Of a stretch of 34,731 bases of DNA, positions 22,375-30,665 are shown piece by piece. Numbering within the stretch: position 1 is the stretch's first letter; every line of letters starts with the position of its first letter. Origin of the DNA: Thermodesulfobacteriota bacterium. GTDB taxonomy: Bacteria > Desulfobacterota > DSM-4660 > Desulfatiglandales > Desulfatiglandaceae. A model generated the notes under the pieces. The model ran no database searches and had not been told where the DNA came from. It was given only the letters and a program-made list of their open reading frames with translations. The stretch covers positions 1-34,731 of the forward strand of contig JANQDY010000143.1 of NCBI GenBank assembly GCA_028278625.1, given 5' to 3'. The position numbers and the translations under genes were made by a program.

Positions 22375-25203
22375 TCAAGCCCTCTGGCGATAGAGGCGGG
22401 GATCGATGGCCCGGGCCATCTCTCTCTGGTTCAAACCATGACCCAGGAAATCACGCAATCGGGCCGCGGTTCTTGCGGGATTTTGAACGGTTTTTTTGTA
22501 TTCCAGATGAAGCGCAGTGATACCACGCTCTTTGAGCATCCCTTGGGCCGCCTGTAATTCCTTTTCAAAGAGATAGCGAAGCCTTTCCCGGTCAACGGAA
22601 GGGGATGATCCGGATTGGCGCTCAAGCATTCTGTTCTGGGACGCGATCACTTCATCCAGGTTGCGATGGATGAAGACGACACGGCACTCCAATTCCTTGG
22701 GGAACGCCTCTGGCAGATATTTCAAAAGAGGGGCCACGATCTTTACCCCTTTTCCCTTTGCATGGGGGAGCCAGGCCCGATCGTGCGCAATATTCTTTAC
22801 CGGTTCATATTCCAAATAGCCCCTGGGGTTGTCTTCATCCGCTGACCGCTTTTTGTCGGTCAGGAGCGGAAGGCCCCCGGCCTTGAGCATCTGCATGATC
22901 ATGGAAGTCCCGGATCGTGGAAGGCCGGTAACGACCACAATGGTCCGGCGCAAGTCCCTTGGGGGCACCGGGACGCTCCCGGATTCACGGGAGATAGGGA
23001 TCCCTTCTTCTGTTGCCCTCAGGTGAGGCGGGAGGGAATCCGTCAAACGGGGCTCGGCCGTTCTGTGGGATTTGAGTTCCCGCAACCTTTTGGCCGCCTC
23101 ATTGGCCAGGCCCTGATGCTCTCGGGCCTTTCGAAGGTTCTTGAGACGTCTTTTATAGATATAGGCCAGACGGCGGTGGGCTTCCGGAAAAAAGGGGTTT
23201 TGGGACAGGGCCACTTTGAGGGCCTTTATGGCCATGGGGAGATCTCCCAACCGGTGCAGTGAGACCCCCAGCAAGAAATGGGCCCTTGGATTGTGATAGA
23301 GGCGTCCGATGGAAGCGAGGGCCGCCTCCGAGGCTTCCCGATTTCGTCTTCGGGGGAGATAGGTGCGGCAGAGGCCCAGATAAGCCTGGGCATTGTCCGG
23401 ATCAAGATGGAGGGCCTTTTGAAGACACCGTTCCGCCGCTTCCCACTGCTTCATTCGGATATAAACATCTCCAAGTTTGACAAAGAGACCCGGTTGGCCC
23501 ACATCCACCTTCTCCGCCGCCCGGAGGTGGGACAGGGCGGATTTTTCATTCCCCTCCGCAAGGGCCAGGGATCCTCTCAAATAGGCCACGGCATAGGGGT
23601 TCAGGGACGCTTCCGAGCGAAGCTGCCGCAACTCCCGTCTCCGGGCTTCGGTAAAATCGGAAGGGTTCACATCTTTGACCTTCTCATGAAGGGCCTTTAG
23701 ATTTTCCTGGGCCGAAGCAGCGTTCTTCTTCTTGCGGTCCAGGGTTTCTTCCAGGGTACGCCGGGCTTGGACAAGGCACTCGCTTGTGAGGTAGCAGTTG
23801 AACAACTGTATACCGAAACGGTATTCGTCCGGCCACCGGTCCAGCAGCTTCTCCAGGATGGCCACCGCGTGGGAATAAAAGCCTGCATCCATATAGGAAC
23901 GGGCCAGGTTGTAGTCCAGCTCACGCGCCGTTTGAGCGGCGGCTTTTTCACGGTTTTCATCCGGTTTTTCAATGTACCCCAGCGCCACCAATTGATTGAT
24001 GGTGTCGTGGGAGTCCAATGGATCCATCCGTTTTTCCGGTGGATGCATGCCGTCTTTCCCCGGCACCTGATCCCAGCTGTCGATGGTCTCGATTTGGGGG
24101 GGAGTTTCAAAGGCATCCACCAGGGGGCGGCCATCCATGTCCTTCCCCACGGGAAGTCCCAGAAGCGTGAGCACGGTGGGACAAATATCAAGGAGGGTGG
24201 CGCCGAACACGAACCGGTCTTTTCTGATTCCCGGTCCCATCATGGCCAGAATGCCGAAGGGGCGGTGCTGTGCGGCCGGACCCGCCGGCTCTCTGGGAAC
24301 ATGTTTGGGCCTCAAGTGGTCCGATTGAAAACCGTGGTCCGACACCAGAATCACTGTGGCGTCCTCACCCGCCTGCTTCAGCAGCCGGCCCAGGAGCATG
24401 TCATGATAGATGTACCCCGCATTCACCACATGTTTGTAGATGTCGTAATCCTGCTCAGGGATCCATGGTAGGCGGGGAGGGTGATACCGCATGAAGCCGT
24501 GGGAAAAATGATCAATGGCATCAAAATAGACGGCCGTGAACTCCCAGGGCTCATGGTACATGAGGGCCATGGCCGCTGCCTGCAGGGTGGAACAATCGCA
24601 GATGATTTTTGCAATGCCCTCAAGCCTGCGATCCTTCTCCTGATCGATTCTTTCGGCCCGGGGTACGAAGGGAAGAATGTGCCCGGCTTCAAGCTTTTGC
24701 GGATGCCAGCGGAGGTCGGCCAGGTTGCGGACAAGCCTTTCGGGGTGGACGGCGCCCGGCAGCATGGGCCAGGGCTTATGAAGTGGCGGATAGGCGCCTT
24801 TGTAAAGGTTGCTAACCATGACGCCGTTGATGGGTTCGGCGGGATGGGACGGCCACCATCCCACAACATTGCACTTCATCCCTTTTTGAGAAAGAATGTT
24901 CCAGATGGCTTTGGTTTTTCGCGAGAGGCTGGAGACCGGCCTGATGCCCCGTCCGTGGGGATCCGGCTCCGTAAATCCCCATATGCCGTGTTTGAACGGC
25001 CGCTTACCAGTGGCGATGGAGGTCCACAGCATGGGGGAAAGGTCAGGATGGAGGGTGGCCAGGTTCCCCATCACCCCTTGCTCCACAAACCGCTGAAGAT
25101 GGGGCATTTTGCCCGCGTCCATGAGGGGGTGGATGACCTTCCAGTCCGCGCTGTCCCAACCAACCAGGAGGACCCGTTTCGTCCCCGGACTAATCGGTGT
25201 CAC
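22375..25203 (-). CDS. Phosphatase/phosphodiesterase-TPR-sulfotransferase fusion protein
   Basis: 942 residues, three modules. Residues 8-370: alkaline-phosphatase-superfamily type I phosphodiesterase, with metal ligand D17 (GWDSAD), nucleophile T61 (SPMLWTSIATG), D231 and H235 (DAIDHFSHG), D289-H290 (VSDHGF) and H313. Residues about 425-710: TPR-type helical repeats (for example LDPDNAQAYLGLCRTYL). Residues 752-942: sulfotransferase with the PAPS 5'-phosphosulfate loop TGLPRSGTSMI (759-769) and FIHRNLDEVIASQNRM for the 3'-phosphate. No signal peptide or TM. The GTG start at 25203 overlaps the IPTL-CTERM gene by 14 bases; its ribosome binding site is weak, suggesting coupling. Substrate unknown; a nucleotide or glycan sulfation role is speculative. 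Confidence 0.85.
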   Translation of the reverse strand: MTPISPGTKRVLLVGWDSADWKVIHPLMDAGKMPHLQRFVEQGVMGNLATLHPDLSPMLWTSIATGKRPFKHGIWGFTEPDPHGRGIRPVSSLSRKTKAIWNILSQKGMKCNVVGWWPSHPAEPINGVMVSNLYKGAYPPLHKPWPMLPGAVHPERLVRNLADLRWHPQKLEAGHILPFVPRAERIDQEKDRRLEGIAKIICDCSTLQAAAMALMYHEPWEFTAVYFDAIDHFSHGFMRYHPPRLPWIPEQDYDIYKHVVNAGYIYHDMLLGRLLKQAGEDATVILVSDHGFQSDHLRPKHVPREPAGPAAQHRPFGILAMMGPGIRKDRFVFGATLLDICPTVLTLLGLPVGKDMDGRPLVDAFETPPQIETIDSWDQVPGKDGMHPPEKRMDPLDSHDTINQLVALGYIEKPDENREKAAAQTARELDYNLARSYMDAGFYSHAVAILEKLLDRWPDEYRFGIQLFNCYLTSECLVQARRTLEETLDRKKKNAASAQENLKALHEKVKDVNPSDFTEARRRELRQLRSEASLNPYAVAYLRGSLALAEGNEKSALSHLRAAEKVDVGQPGLFVKLGDVYIRMKQWEAAERCLQKALHLDPDNAQAYLGLCRTYLPRRRNREASEAALASIGRLYHNPRAHFLLGVSLHRLGDLPMAIKALKVALSQNPFFPEAHRRLAYIYKRRLKNLRKAREHQGLANEAAKRLRELKSHRTAEPRLTDSLPPHLRATEEGIPISRESGSVPVPPRDLRRTIVVVTGLPRSGTSMIMQMLKAGGLPLLTDKKRSADEDNPRGYLEYEPVKNIAHDRAWLPHAKGKGVKIVAPLLKYLPEAFPKELECRVVFIHRNLDEVIASQNRMLERQSGSSPSVDRERLRYLFEKELQAAQGMLKERGITALHLEYKKTVQNPARTAARLRDFLGHGLNQREMARAIDPRLYRQRA

Positions 25204-25879
25204 GGCTGCGCTTGATTCTTCGTGCCCCTTCCAGCACGATCAGACCCATCAGGAAGATAATGCCCCATTGGTTGAGAGTGGGAATCGGTTCGATACCGGT
25301 ATCGCCCGCCGCAATGGCCGTGCCCGCCCGGTCTTCATAGGCCCATCCGGTGATCCTTCCGCCGGTATATCCGGCGCCCTCATATGCGATCCAGCCGTAA
25401 TGGGTGTTTCCGCTGATGTAGAATCGGACGCCCATATAACCGGCCCGTGAGATGAAGTTTCCGATATCGTAGGGCCCTGTTCCATAATCCAACACCATAT
25501 TGGGCACGCCGAAGGAATACCATGAACCGGGTGCTCCGGAAGAGATAATCTCGCCTCCCGACAGACGGTAAGGTTCAAGAGCACCCAATATGCTGTTTCC
25601 GGTGGTTCCCCCGAACATGAAGACACCTTGGATGAAAAAGTACGGGTAGGTCGTAAAGTTGAGATTCGAAAATGCAAAATCGATGATACCGTCGCCATTG
25701 ATGTCAATGTATTGCACCGGGTTGGTATTATTGACCTGGATATATTTGGTGCCGCTGTAGCGAACGGCCGCATCGGCCGGCCCTGCCATGGTGAGCGCTG
25801 CACCCGCGGCCGCGGAATAGGTGAGCAGCCTCTTTTTCCATAATCCGGCTTCAGAATCTGTCGTCTCTTCCCTGATCAT
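25190..25879 (-). CDS. Exported IPTL-CTERM sorting-signal protein
   Basis: 229 residues. N-terminal signal peptide (KKRLLTYSAAAGAALTMAG, predicted cleavage after ADA). Beta-rich, Gly/Tyr-rich middle with VQYIDINGDGIIDFAF, resembling an EF-hand-like calcium loop, and repeated G-Y-x-G turns. C-terminus: IPTLNQWGII, a hydrophobic segment and the basic end RRIKRS, the tripartite IPTL-CTERM sorting signal. Such proteins are recognised at the outer surface by a dedicated sorting enzyme and often occur with exopolysaccharide systems. I prefer the ATG at 25879 (GAGGG 5 bases upstream) to the GTG at 25882. It is the first gene of the operon with the phosphatase-sulfotransferase fusion. Its own function is unknown. 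Confidence 0.85.
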   Translation of the reverse strand: MIREETTDSEAGLWKKRLLTYSAAAGAALTMAGPADAAVRYSGTKYIQVNNTNPVQYIDINGDGIIDFAFSNLNFTTYPYFFIQGVFMFGGTTGNSILGALEPYRLSGGEIISSGAPGSWYSFGVPNMVLDYGTGPYDIGNFISRAGYMGVRFYISGNTHYGWIAYEGAGYTGGRITGWAYEDRAGTAIAAGDTGIEPIPTLNQWGIIFLMGLIVLEGARRIKRSRDTD

Positions 25880-25927
25880 CACAGCCCTCTATTCTCATGA
25901 TGGAAAACGCAATAGGTTTCAAAAACA

Positions 25928-25956
25928 CTAATAGTGAATAACTATCGATATGTCAA
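25928..25956 (-). promoter_or_regulatory. Sigma-70-like promoter of the IPTL-CTERM operon
   Basis: Read on the minus strand, TTGACA (25956-25951), 17 bases, then TATTAG (25933-25928), 49 bases before the IPTL-CTERM start. CACTA-A-TAGTG (25926-25936), a perfect dyad, covers the -10 box and could be an operator. The surrounding 130 bases are A+T-rich and contain no gene. Confidence 0.6.
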
Positions 25957-26007
25957 GTAAATTCATGCATATAGAAACAACTTCATCGTTCAGCCATATA
26001 TTATCAA

Positions 26008-27948
26008 TCAGGAAACAAGTTTCTTGGCAACCGCTACCGCCTCACCCGCGTCCGCGCCATAGCCGTCAGCTCCCACGTCATCTGCGAACTTCTGATTCAC
26101 CGGCGCGCCTCCCACCATGATTTTGACCCTGTCCCGCAAACCGGCTTCGGTCAGCGCATCGATGACATCCTTGACCTGGGGCATTGTGGTGGTCAGAAGT
26201 GCTGAAAGTCCCAGAATCGCCGGCTGCTTCTCCGCCACCTGTTGAACGAAATCCGCGATCTTAACGTTGACGCCCAAATCGATTGTTTCAAATCCCACCC
26301 CTCTGAGCATGGTCAGGACCATATTCTTCCCGATGTCATGCAAATCCCCCCTTACCGTTCCGATCATGATTGCGGCGCTCTGCCCCCGGCTGTCGCCCGC
26401 GAGATGCGGTTCCAGGACCATAAGCGCCTCATTCATTGCCCGGGCAGAGAGAAAGACTTCCGGAATGAAGACCGATCCATCGGTGAACCTGGCCCCGATC
26501 ACTTCCATGGCTGGCAACATGCCCTTGTTCAAAATGTCTCCGGCCTTTAACCCCTGATCCAGAAGGGCTCTCACATCAATGACAATCTTTTTCTGATCGC
26601 CCTTGAGCACATCCAGAAGGACCGCGGTCAGGGGATTGTCCGGATCCGTTGTGGGCTCTGGCGAACCGGATGCCGCTCCCTTGGCTGAATGCGGTGTTTT
26701 GTGGCTAACGGGCCTGAAAGAACCGGCTTCAAGAGGGAGCCTACCTTCCTTTTGTATGCGGTCCCCGATATAGATGAGACGGTCAAAATCCGCTGCCGGC
26801 GGGGTCGTGTCTCCGATGGAGGCCACGAATCGCTTTCCCGGTGCAATGACCTTGAACAGGTTGTCCAGGTAATCTTTCAAATCGTCCCAACTGGCGGATT
26901 TTTCAAGAAGGAGCATTTCCGGAATACCGCCGTGGATGGTCAGCCTGTCACTTCTGCACCAGCGATCGTAATACTCCTCAATCTTCACCTTTGTCATGGG
27001 ATAGGGGGTGACCGCATCGGCCACATCCATCCTGGATTGGGCGATGAGGTCCATAAGCCCCAGATTCTCGCCGTCCGGGTGCTGAATGGTGAAGATCCCG
27101 GCGGGGGAAAGCATGTCCGCCGCCTTGTGGCACCATGGCAGGAAATGCGCTTCATAAAGGTCCGCATAAGTGATCATGTCGTCCACGTTGGCGGACCACA
27201 GCACCGCGTCCACCCCGCTTGTGGCCAGAATCTTCAGGAGTTGGTTGTAAGGGTGTGTCAGGGCTTCGGCCAGTTCCCCCATTTCCCTGGGATAATCCTT
27301 GAAATGCAGGTAAAAGTCGGTTGCACCGAGAAAAGTCTTCTGGATGAAGTGCACGGGACTGGTGCAGCCGATCCCCAGACCCTGGGCCACGGCGAGACCG
27401 TCTTCGCCCACCTGTTCACGCCAGGCGTTGTACCGCTCATAGGACGGTTTCAGGGTGAGATTCCCGAAGATGTGAGCCAGCACCTTGTAATCGTCACGGC
27501 CCTTGATGGCATGTTCCTTGACCCAACTGATGGAGGCACCGGACTTCATCATCTCGGTGGTCAGGCCGTGGCGTACACTCACCATGCCCACCGGTGTGTG
27601 GTACTCCACATGGGTCATCACCTCGTCTTCGTCCGTTTCCGTCTTCACCCGGATGTCCACGTCTTTAGAAAAGGCAAAGGTATAGGGGAACTCCTTAAGA
27701 TCGTACAGGCCGATGCCCCGGTGATGGATGTCTTCAGGCGTTTCAGGCTTCAGATATTCAGGGACGACCTTGTGAAGGGGCCAGCCCAGGGAACGATGGA
27801 TATCTTCCACCGTCATTCCCGAGAATTTGTGGGGCAGGGTATTGGTATTCTCGTGGGCATTGTGCCAGAGATCAATCCTGGGAACCCAGGGGATGACATC
27901 CACGGTCTCACCACGAAAGACCGCGCTGATTCTTTCTCTATGGTTCAT
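26008..27948 (-). CDS. UroD-type methyltransferase fused to corrinoid-binding domain (CmuA-like)
   Basis: 646 residues. Residues 1-390: uroporphyrinogen decarboxylase/methyltransferase fold (MNHRERISAVFRGETVD, then IQHPDGENLGLMDLI and IHGGIPEMLLL). After a Pro/Ser-rich linker (about 415-440) comes a corrinoid module: helical cap, GTVRGDLHDIGKNMV with the base-off ligand H537, GLSALLTTTMPQ and VGGAPVNQKFADDVGADGYG. Domain order matches CmuA of chloromethane degraders and joins what is normally two proteins (MtaA/MtbA and MtaC). The H-x-C zinc pair of classical MtaA is not evident; HPDGEN stands there. The ATG at 27948 follows AGAGGAG. It lies 11 bases downstream of the DUF1638 gene, so the two form an operon. 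The methyl donor is unknown. Confidence 0.9.
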   Translation of the reverse strand: MNHRERISAVFRGETVDVIPWVPRIDLWHNAHENTNTLPHKFSGMTVEDIHRSLGWPLHKVVPEYLKPETPEDIHHRGIGLYDLKEFPYTFAFSKDVDIRVKTETDEDEVMTHVEYHTPVGMVSVRHGLTTEMMKSGASISWVKEHAIKGRDDYKVLAHIFGNLTLKPSYERYNAWREQVGEDGLAVAQGLGIGCTSPVHFIQKTFLGATDFYLHFKDYPREMGELAEALTHPYNQLLKILATSGVDAVLWSANVDDMITYADLYEAHFLPWCHKAADMLSPAGIFTIQHPDGENLGLMDLIAQSRMDVADAVTPYPMTKVKIEEYYDRWCRSDRLTIHGGIPEMLLLEKSASWDDLKDYLDNLFKVIAPGKRFVASIGDTTPPAADFDRLIYIGDRIQKEGRLPLEAGSFRPVSHKTPHSAKGAASGSPEPTTDPDNPLTAVLLDVLKGDQKKIVIDVRALLDQGLKAGDILNKGMLPAMEVIGARFTDGSVFIPEVFLSARAMNEALMVLEPHLAGDSRGQSAAIMIGTVRGDLHDIGKNMVLTMLRGVGFETIDLGVNVKIADFVQQVAEKQPAILGLSALLTTTMPQVKDVIDALTEAGLRDRVKIMVGGAPVNQKFADDVGADGYGADAGEAVAVAKKLVS

Positions 27949-27959
27949 TGCTTTCTCCT

Positions 27960-28640
27960 CTAATAATACATTCCCTGGGCAATTTCTTGACAAGGGGATA
28001 GAATGATGAAATCGCCGTCCGGATAGGGGCCCTGGAGCAGGGTGCGGAAGAATTCCAGGGAGCCCCGGATTTCCTCGAAGGCTTTTCCGAAGTATTGGGC
28101 GTTTTTTCGGGTTCGACGTCTCACCAGGTCCGTGTCTCCCACGCCGGTGTTAAGGAAACAGATGTGGGTGTAATGCTTTATCTCTTCCCGCATGACCCAT
28201 TCGGCGGTGTCCGGGTCCAGGCGGGACCCGTATTCTTCCCGCATGATGGTGAGCGGGTCTTTTTTGGCATCCACCCAGCCGGCCGTGAGATAATAGGTGC
28301 CGGGCCTCGCCTCATGACGCCGGTTGTAAATGAGGGGGCTGCCCATGAAAAGGGCCATGCAGTCATGGGCACGGGGTACGATTAAACCACCAGGGCCGGC
28401 TTTCACGCCCGCCAGTCCGGTGGAACAAAGGCCATAACCGAGCCCAACCACCTTGGTCCCGGCCGCATCCACCGCCGCCTGAATGAGGTCCGGCATCCTG
28501 TCAGGCGTCCGGTGCAGCCCCTGGTCAAGGAATACCAATTCCACTTCCATTCCATGGGCGGCGGCTTCAAGCTCCCGTGCCATGACGCGGCAGGCGATGA
28601 CCACCTGTGGTGGTGGGTGTTCGGTCACATATTCCTGCAT
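27960..28640 (-). CDS. DUF1638 protein
   Basis: 226 residues. VVIACRVMARELEAAAHG, then VVGLGYGLCSTGLAGVKAG, PRAHDCMALFMGS and THICFLNTGVGDTDL are the conserved blocks of DUF1638, with Cys and His likely to bind a metal or corrinoid. DUF1638 genes commonly sit beside corrinoid methyltransferases of the MttB and MtaA types. Here the gene precedes a CmuA-like fusion by 11 bases. Function is not established; a role in corrinoid protein maturation or methyl transfer is inferred from context. GGAG lies 9 bases before the ATG. Confidence 0.85.
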   Translation of the reverse strand: MQEYVTEHPPPQVVIACRVMARELEAAAHGMEVELVFLDQGLHRTPDRMPDLIQAAVDAAGTKVVGLGYGLCSTGLAGVKAGPGGLIVPRAHDCMALFMGSPLIYNRRHEARPGTYYLTAGWVDAKKDPLTIMREEYGSRLDPDTAEWVMREEIKHYTHICFLNTGVGDTDLVRRRTRKNAQYFGKAFEEIRGSLEFFRTLLQGPYPDGDFIILSPCQEIAQGMYY

Positions 28641-28825
28641 TGCATTTTGCTCCAGGGTTTGCGGTTCAACCCAACCTCCCGTTTCGGAAGGTGTTAATAA
28701 ATAACTAGAAAATGCTTTCTTGAAAAGGTATTATTTTCATTTTAATAGAAATACAGCATTCAGGCATCAAATAAAGGAAGGGTGTTGCTCTATTCTCAAT
28801 TCTCATTCAGTGCTCTTAAATTAGC

Positions 28826-28851
28826 GGGTCGCGGGAGTAACCCGCTTTAGA
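28826..28851. repeat. Dispersed hairpin repeat, copy 2
   Basis: Second copy of the 26-base unit seen at 74-99 (22 of 26 identical). It can fold as GCGGG-AGTAA-CCCGC or as the wider AGCGGGT...ACCCGCT (28823-28846). It ends 12 bases before the ATG of the downstream CmuA-like gene, over its ribosome-binding region. The rest of the 28641-28863 gap is A+T-rich with no gene; a loose TTGAAA-N17-TAATAG at 28720-28748 could be a plus-strand promoter. Confidence 0.5.
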
Positions 28852-28863
28852 AATGAGGAAACC

Positions 28864-30642
28864 ATGTCTAAAGAACCCAGACCCGATTTTGAACGTTACA
28901 TGAAAACCCTCAACTGTGAAGAACCCGATCGCGTTCCCCTGGGCGACTGGCATGTTGACCGCCTGCCCATGGAGGCCTTTTTAGGGAGAAAGGTAAAGAC
29001 GCTGGCCGACGGCGTCGCGTTTTGGCACACTGCGGGGTTTGACTATATTACCGCCTCTTCAGGAATTCTTGAGCCCGTACGGCCGCCCGAGGGCATGACA
29101 TCCGCGGCCAGCCAGGTCTATTCAGAATATGGCGACGAGGTTGAGCGGGAATGGGCCCAGGAAGGAAAGGGCCTCATCACCAGCTGGGACGCGTTTGAGC
29201 AGTACCGGTGGCCCACGGTGGATGAATTCGATCTTTCCAAATGGGGGGCATATGAAAAACTGCTCCCCAAAGGGATGAAAGCGGTTTTTCTTCTCGGCAA
29301 GATCTACACGCCCGTCTGGATGTTTATGGGCGCCGAGGTCTTTTTTGACGCCCTTGAAAACCAGCTGGATCTGGTGGAGGCCATGTTCGACAAAATCGGT
29401 CAAATCCAGTTTGATACCTTCCTGCGGGTCATTGAACATGACTGCGTGGGCGCGGTCTTCAATCCGGACGACATCGCCCACAACACCGGCCTGTTGGTGA
29501 ATCCCAAGCACTTGAGGAATATGTTGTGGCCCTGGTACAAGAAAATGGGAGACATCTGCCGGGCAAAGGGGCTCGGTTTCTGTTACCACTCGGACGGAGA
29601 CTGCAGTGAAGTCATGCAGGATATTGTGGACTGCGGTTTTCATGCCTTTAACCCCATTCAACCCAACGCCATGAACATCGACCGGGTCAAGAAGGAATGG
29701 GGTGACAAACTCTGTCTGATCGGCAACCTCAACCTGGATTCCACTCTCAGCACGGGCACGCCGAATGACGTGAGGGCCGAGGTTTACGAACGCATCCGTG
29801 TCTGCGCACCCGGCGGCGGCTACATGGTGGCAAGCTCTAACTCCATAACCGACTATGTCCCCCTCCGAAATATGATGGCCATGTTTGATGCCTGCTTCGA
29901 ATTCGGAACCTATCCCATTGAACTGGAAAAAGGTGGGGTGAAGGGGAAGGTGTGGCACTACCAGGGCAAAGGCAAGGGCACCCCGTCCGAGGAGGTAATG
30001 TCTGCCTCCAGCCTGGATCCGCAGCCTTTTGTGGATCTTATGCTCGCCAACAATCGGGAGGCCGTGGTGGAACTGTTCGAAAAGGCCCTGAACCATGGTA
30101 TCGATGCTTCCACCATCGTAAATGAGGGAATGGTGGCGGCAATGACCTTCATTGGTGCCAAGTTCCAGCGGGCGGAGATCTACATCCCAGAGATGATGGC
30201 CGCCGCCCGGATAATGGCATCGGTTCTGGACCAGTTCGAATATGATATTGCGGGCAGGGCGGATGAGAAGGCCGGTAAGGTGCTTGTGGGGACTGTTAAG
30301 GGGGATCTGCACGACATCGGCAAGAACCTGGTCATCATGATTCTGAGGGGCCAGGGATTTGACGTGAAGGATCTTGGGATTTCAGTGGCTCCGGGGACCT
30401 TTGTGGAAGAGGTGGCGGCCGAAAAACCGGACATCCTGGCCCTTTCAGCCCTTTTAACCACCACCATGAAGGAGATGGGAGCGACCATCGAGGCGGTGGA
30501 GGAGGCCGGCTTGCGGGACAAAGTGAAAATCATTATCGGCGGGGCGCCGGTTACCCAGGAGTTTGCCGACAGTATCGGATCGGACGGGTATGCCTACGAT
30601 GCACCGGGTGCGGCCAAGCTCTGTAAAGCGCTTCTAACATAA
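28864..30642 (+). CDS. Second UroD-type methyltransferase-corrinoid fusion (CmuA-like)
   Basis: 592 residues, close to CmuA's length. Residues 1-355: UroD-like methyltransferase domain (EEPDRVPLGDWHVDRLPME; FCYHSDGDCSEVMQDIVDCG; NPIQPNAMNIDRVKKEWG; LIGNLNLDSTLSTGTP). Residues about 375-592: corrinoid module with GTVKGDLHDIGKNLV (ligand H483), ALSALLTTTMKEMG and GGAPVTQEFADSIGSDGYA. A His followed by C lies in HSDGDC, but not as the strict H-x-C of MtaA. It diverges from the DUF1638/CmuA-like operon and is followed by the HyuA-type gene after 23 bases. It shares only the overall architecture with its divergent partner, so the two probably take different substrates. Ribosome binding site: GAGGAA. 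Confidence 0.9.
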   Translation: MSKEPRPDFERYMKTLNCEEPDRVPLGDWHVDRLPMEAFLGRKVKTLADGVAFWHTAGFDYITASSGILEPVRPPEGMTSAASQVYSEYGDEVEREWAQEGKGLITSWDAFEQYRWPTVDEFDLSKWGAYEKLLPKGMKAVFLLGKIYTPVWMFMGAEVFFDALENQLDLVEAMFDKIGQIQFDTFLRVIEHDCVGAVFNPDDIAHNTGLLVNPKHLRNMLWPWYKKMGDICRAKGLGFCYHSDGDCSEVMQDIVDCGFHAFNPIQPNAMNIDRVKKEWGDKLCLIGNLNLDSTLSTGTPNDVRAEVYERIRVCAPGGGYMVASSNSITDYVPLRNMMAMFDACFEFGTYPIELEKGGVKGKVWHYQGKGKGTPSEEVMSASSLDPQPFVDLMLANNREAVVELFEKALNHGIDASTIVNEGMVAAMTFIGAKFQRAEIYIPEMMAAARIMASVLDQFEYDIAGRADEKAGKVLVGTVKGDLHDIGKNLVIMILRGQGFDVKDLGISVAPGTFVEEVAAEKPDILALSALLTTTMKEMGATIEAVEEAGLRDKVKIIIGGAPVTQEFADSIGSDGYAYDAPGAAKLCKALLT

Positions 30643-30665
30643 TTGTTATCCGGCGGAGACCCCTA

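Noticed and set aside
26689..27963. 424-codon plus-strand ORF
   Set aside because: It is antisense to the CmuA-like fusion, shows His/Val-rich low-complexity translation and no motif; an effect of codon bias in the real gene.
29122..30312. 396-codon minus-strand ORF
   Set aside because: Antisense to the second CmuA-like fusion, with no ribosome binding site or recognisable domain.
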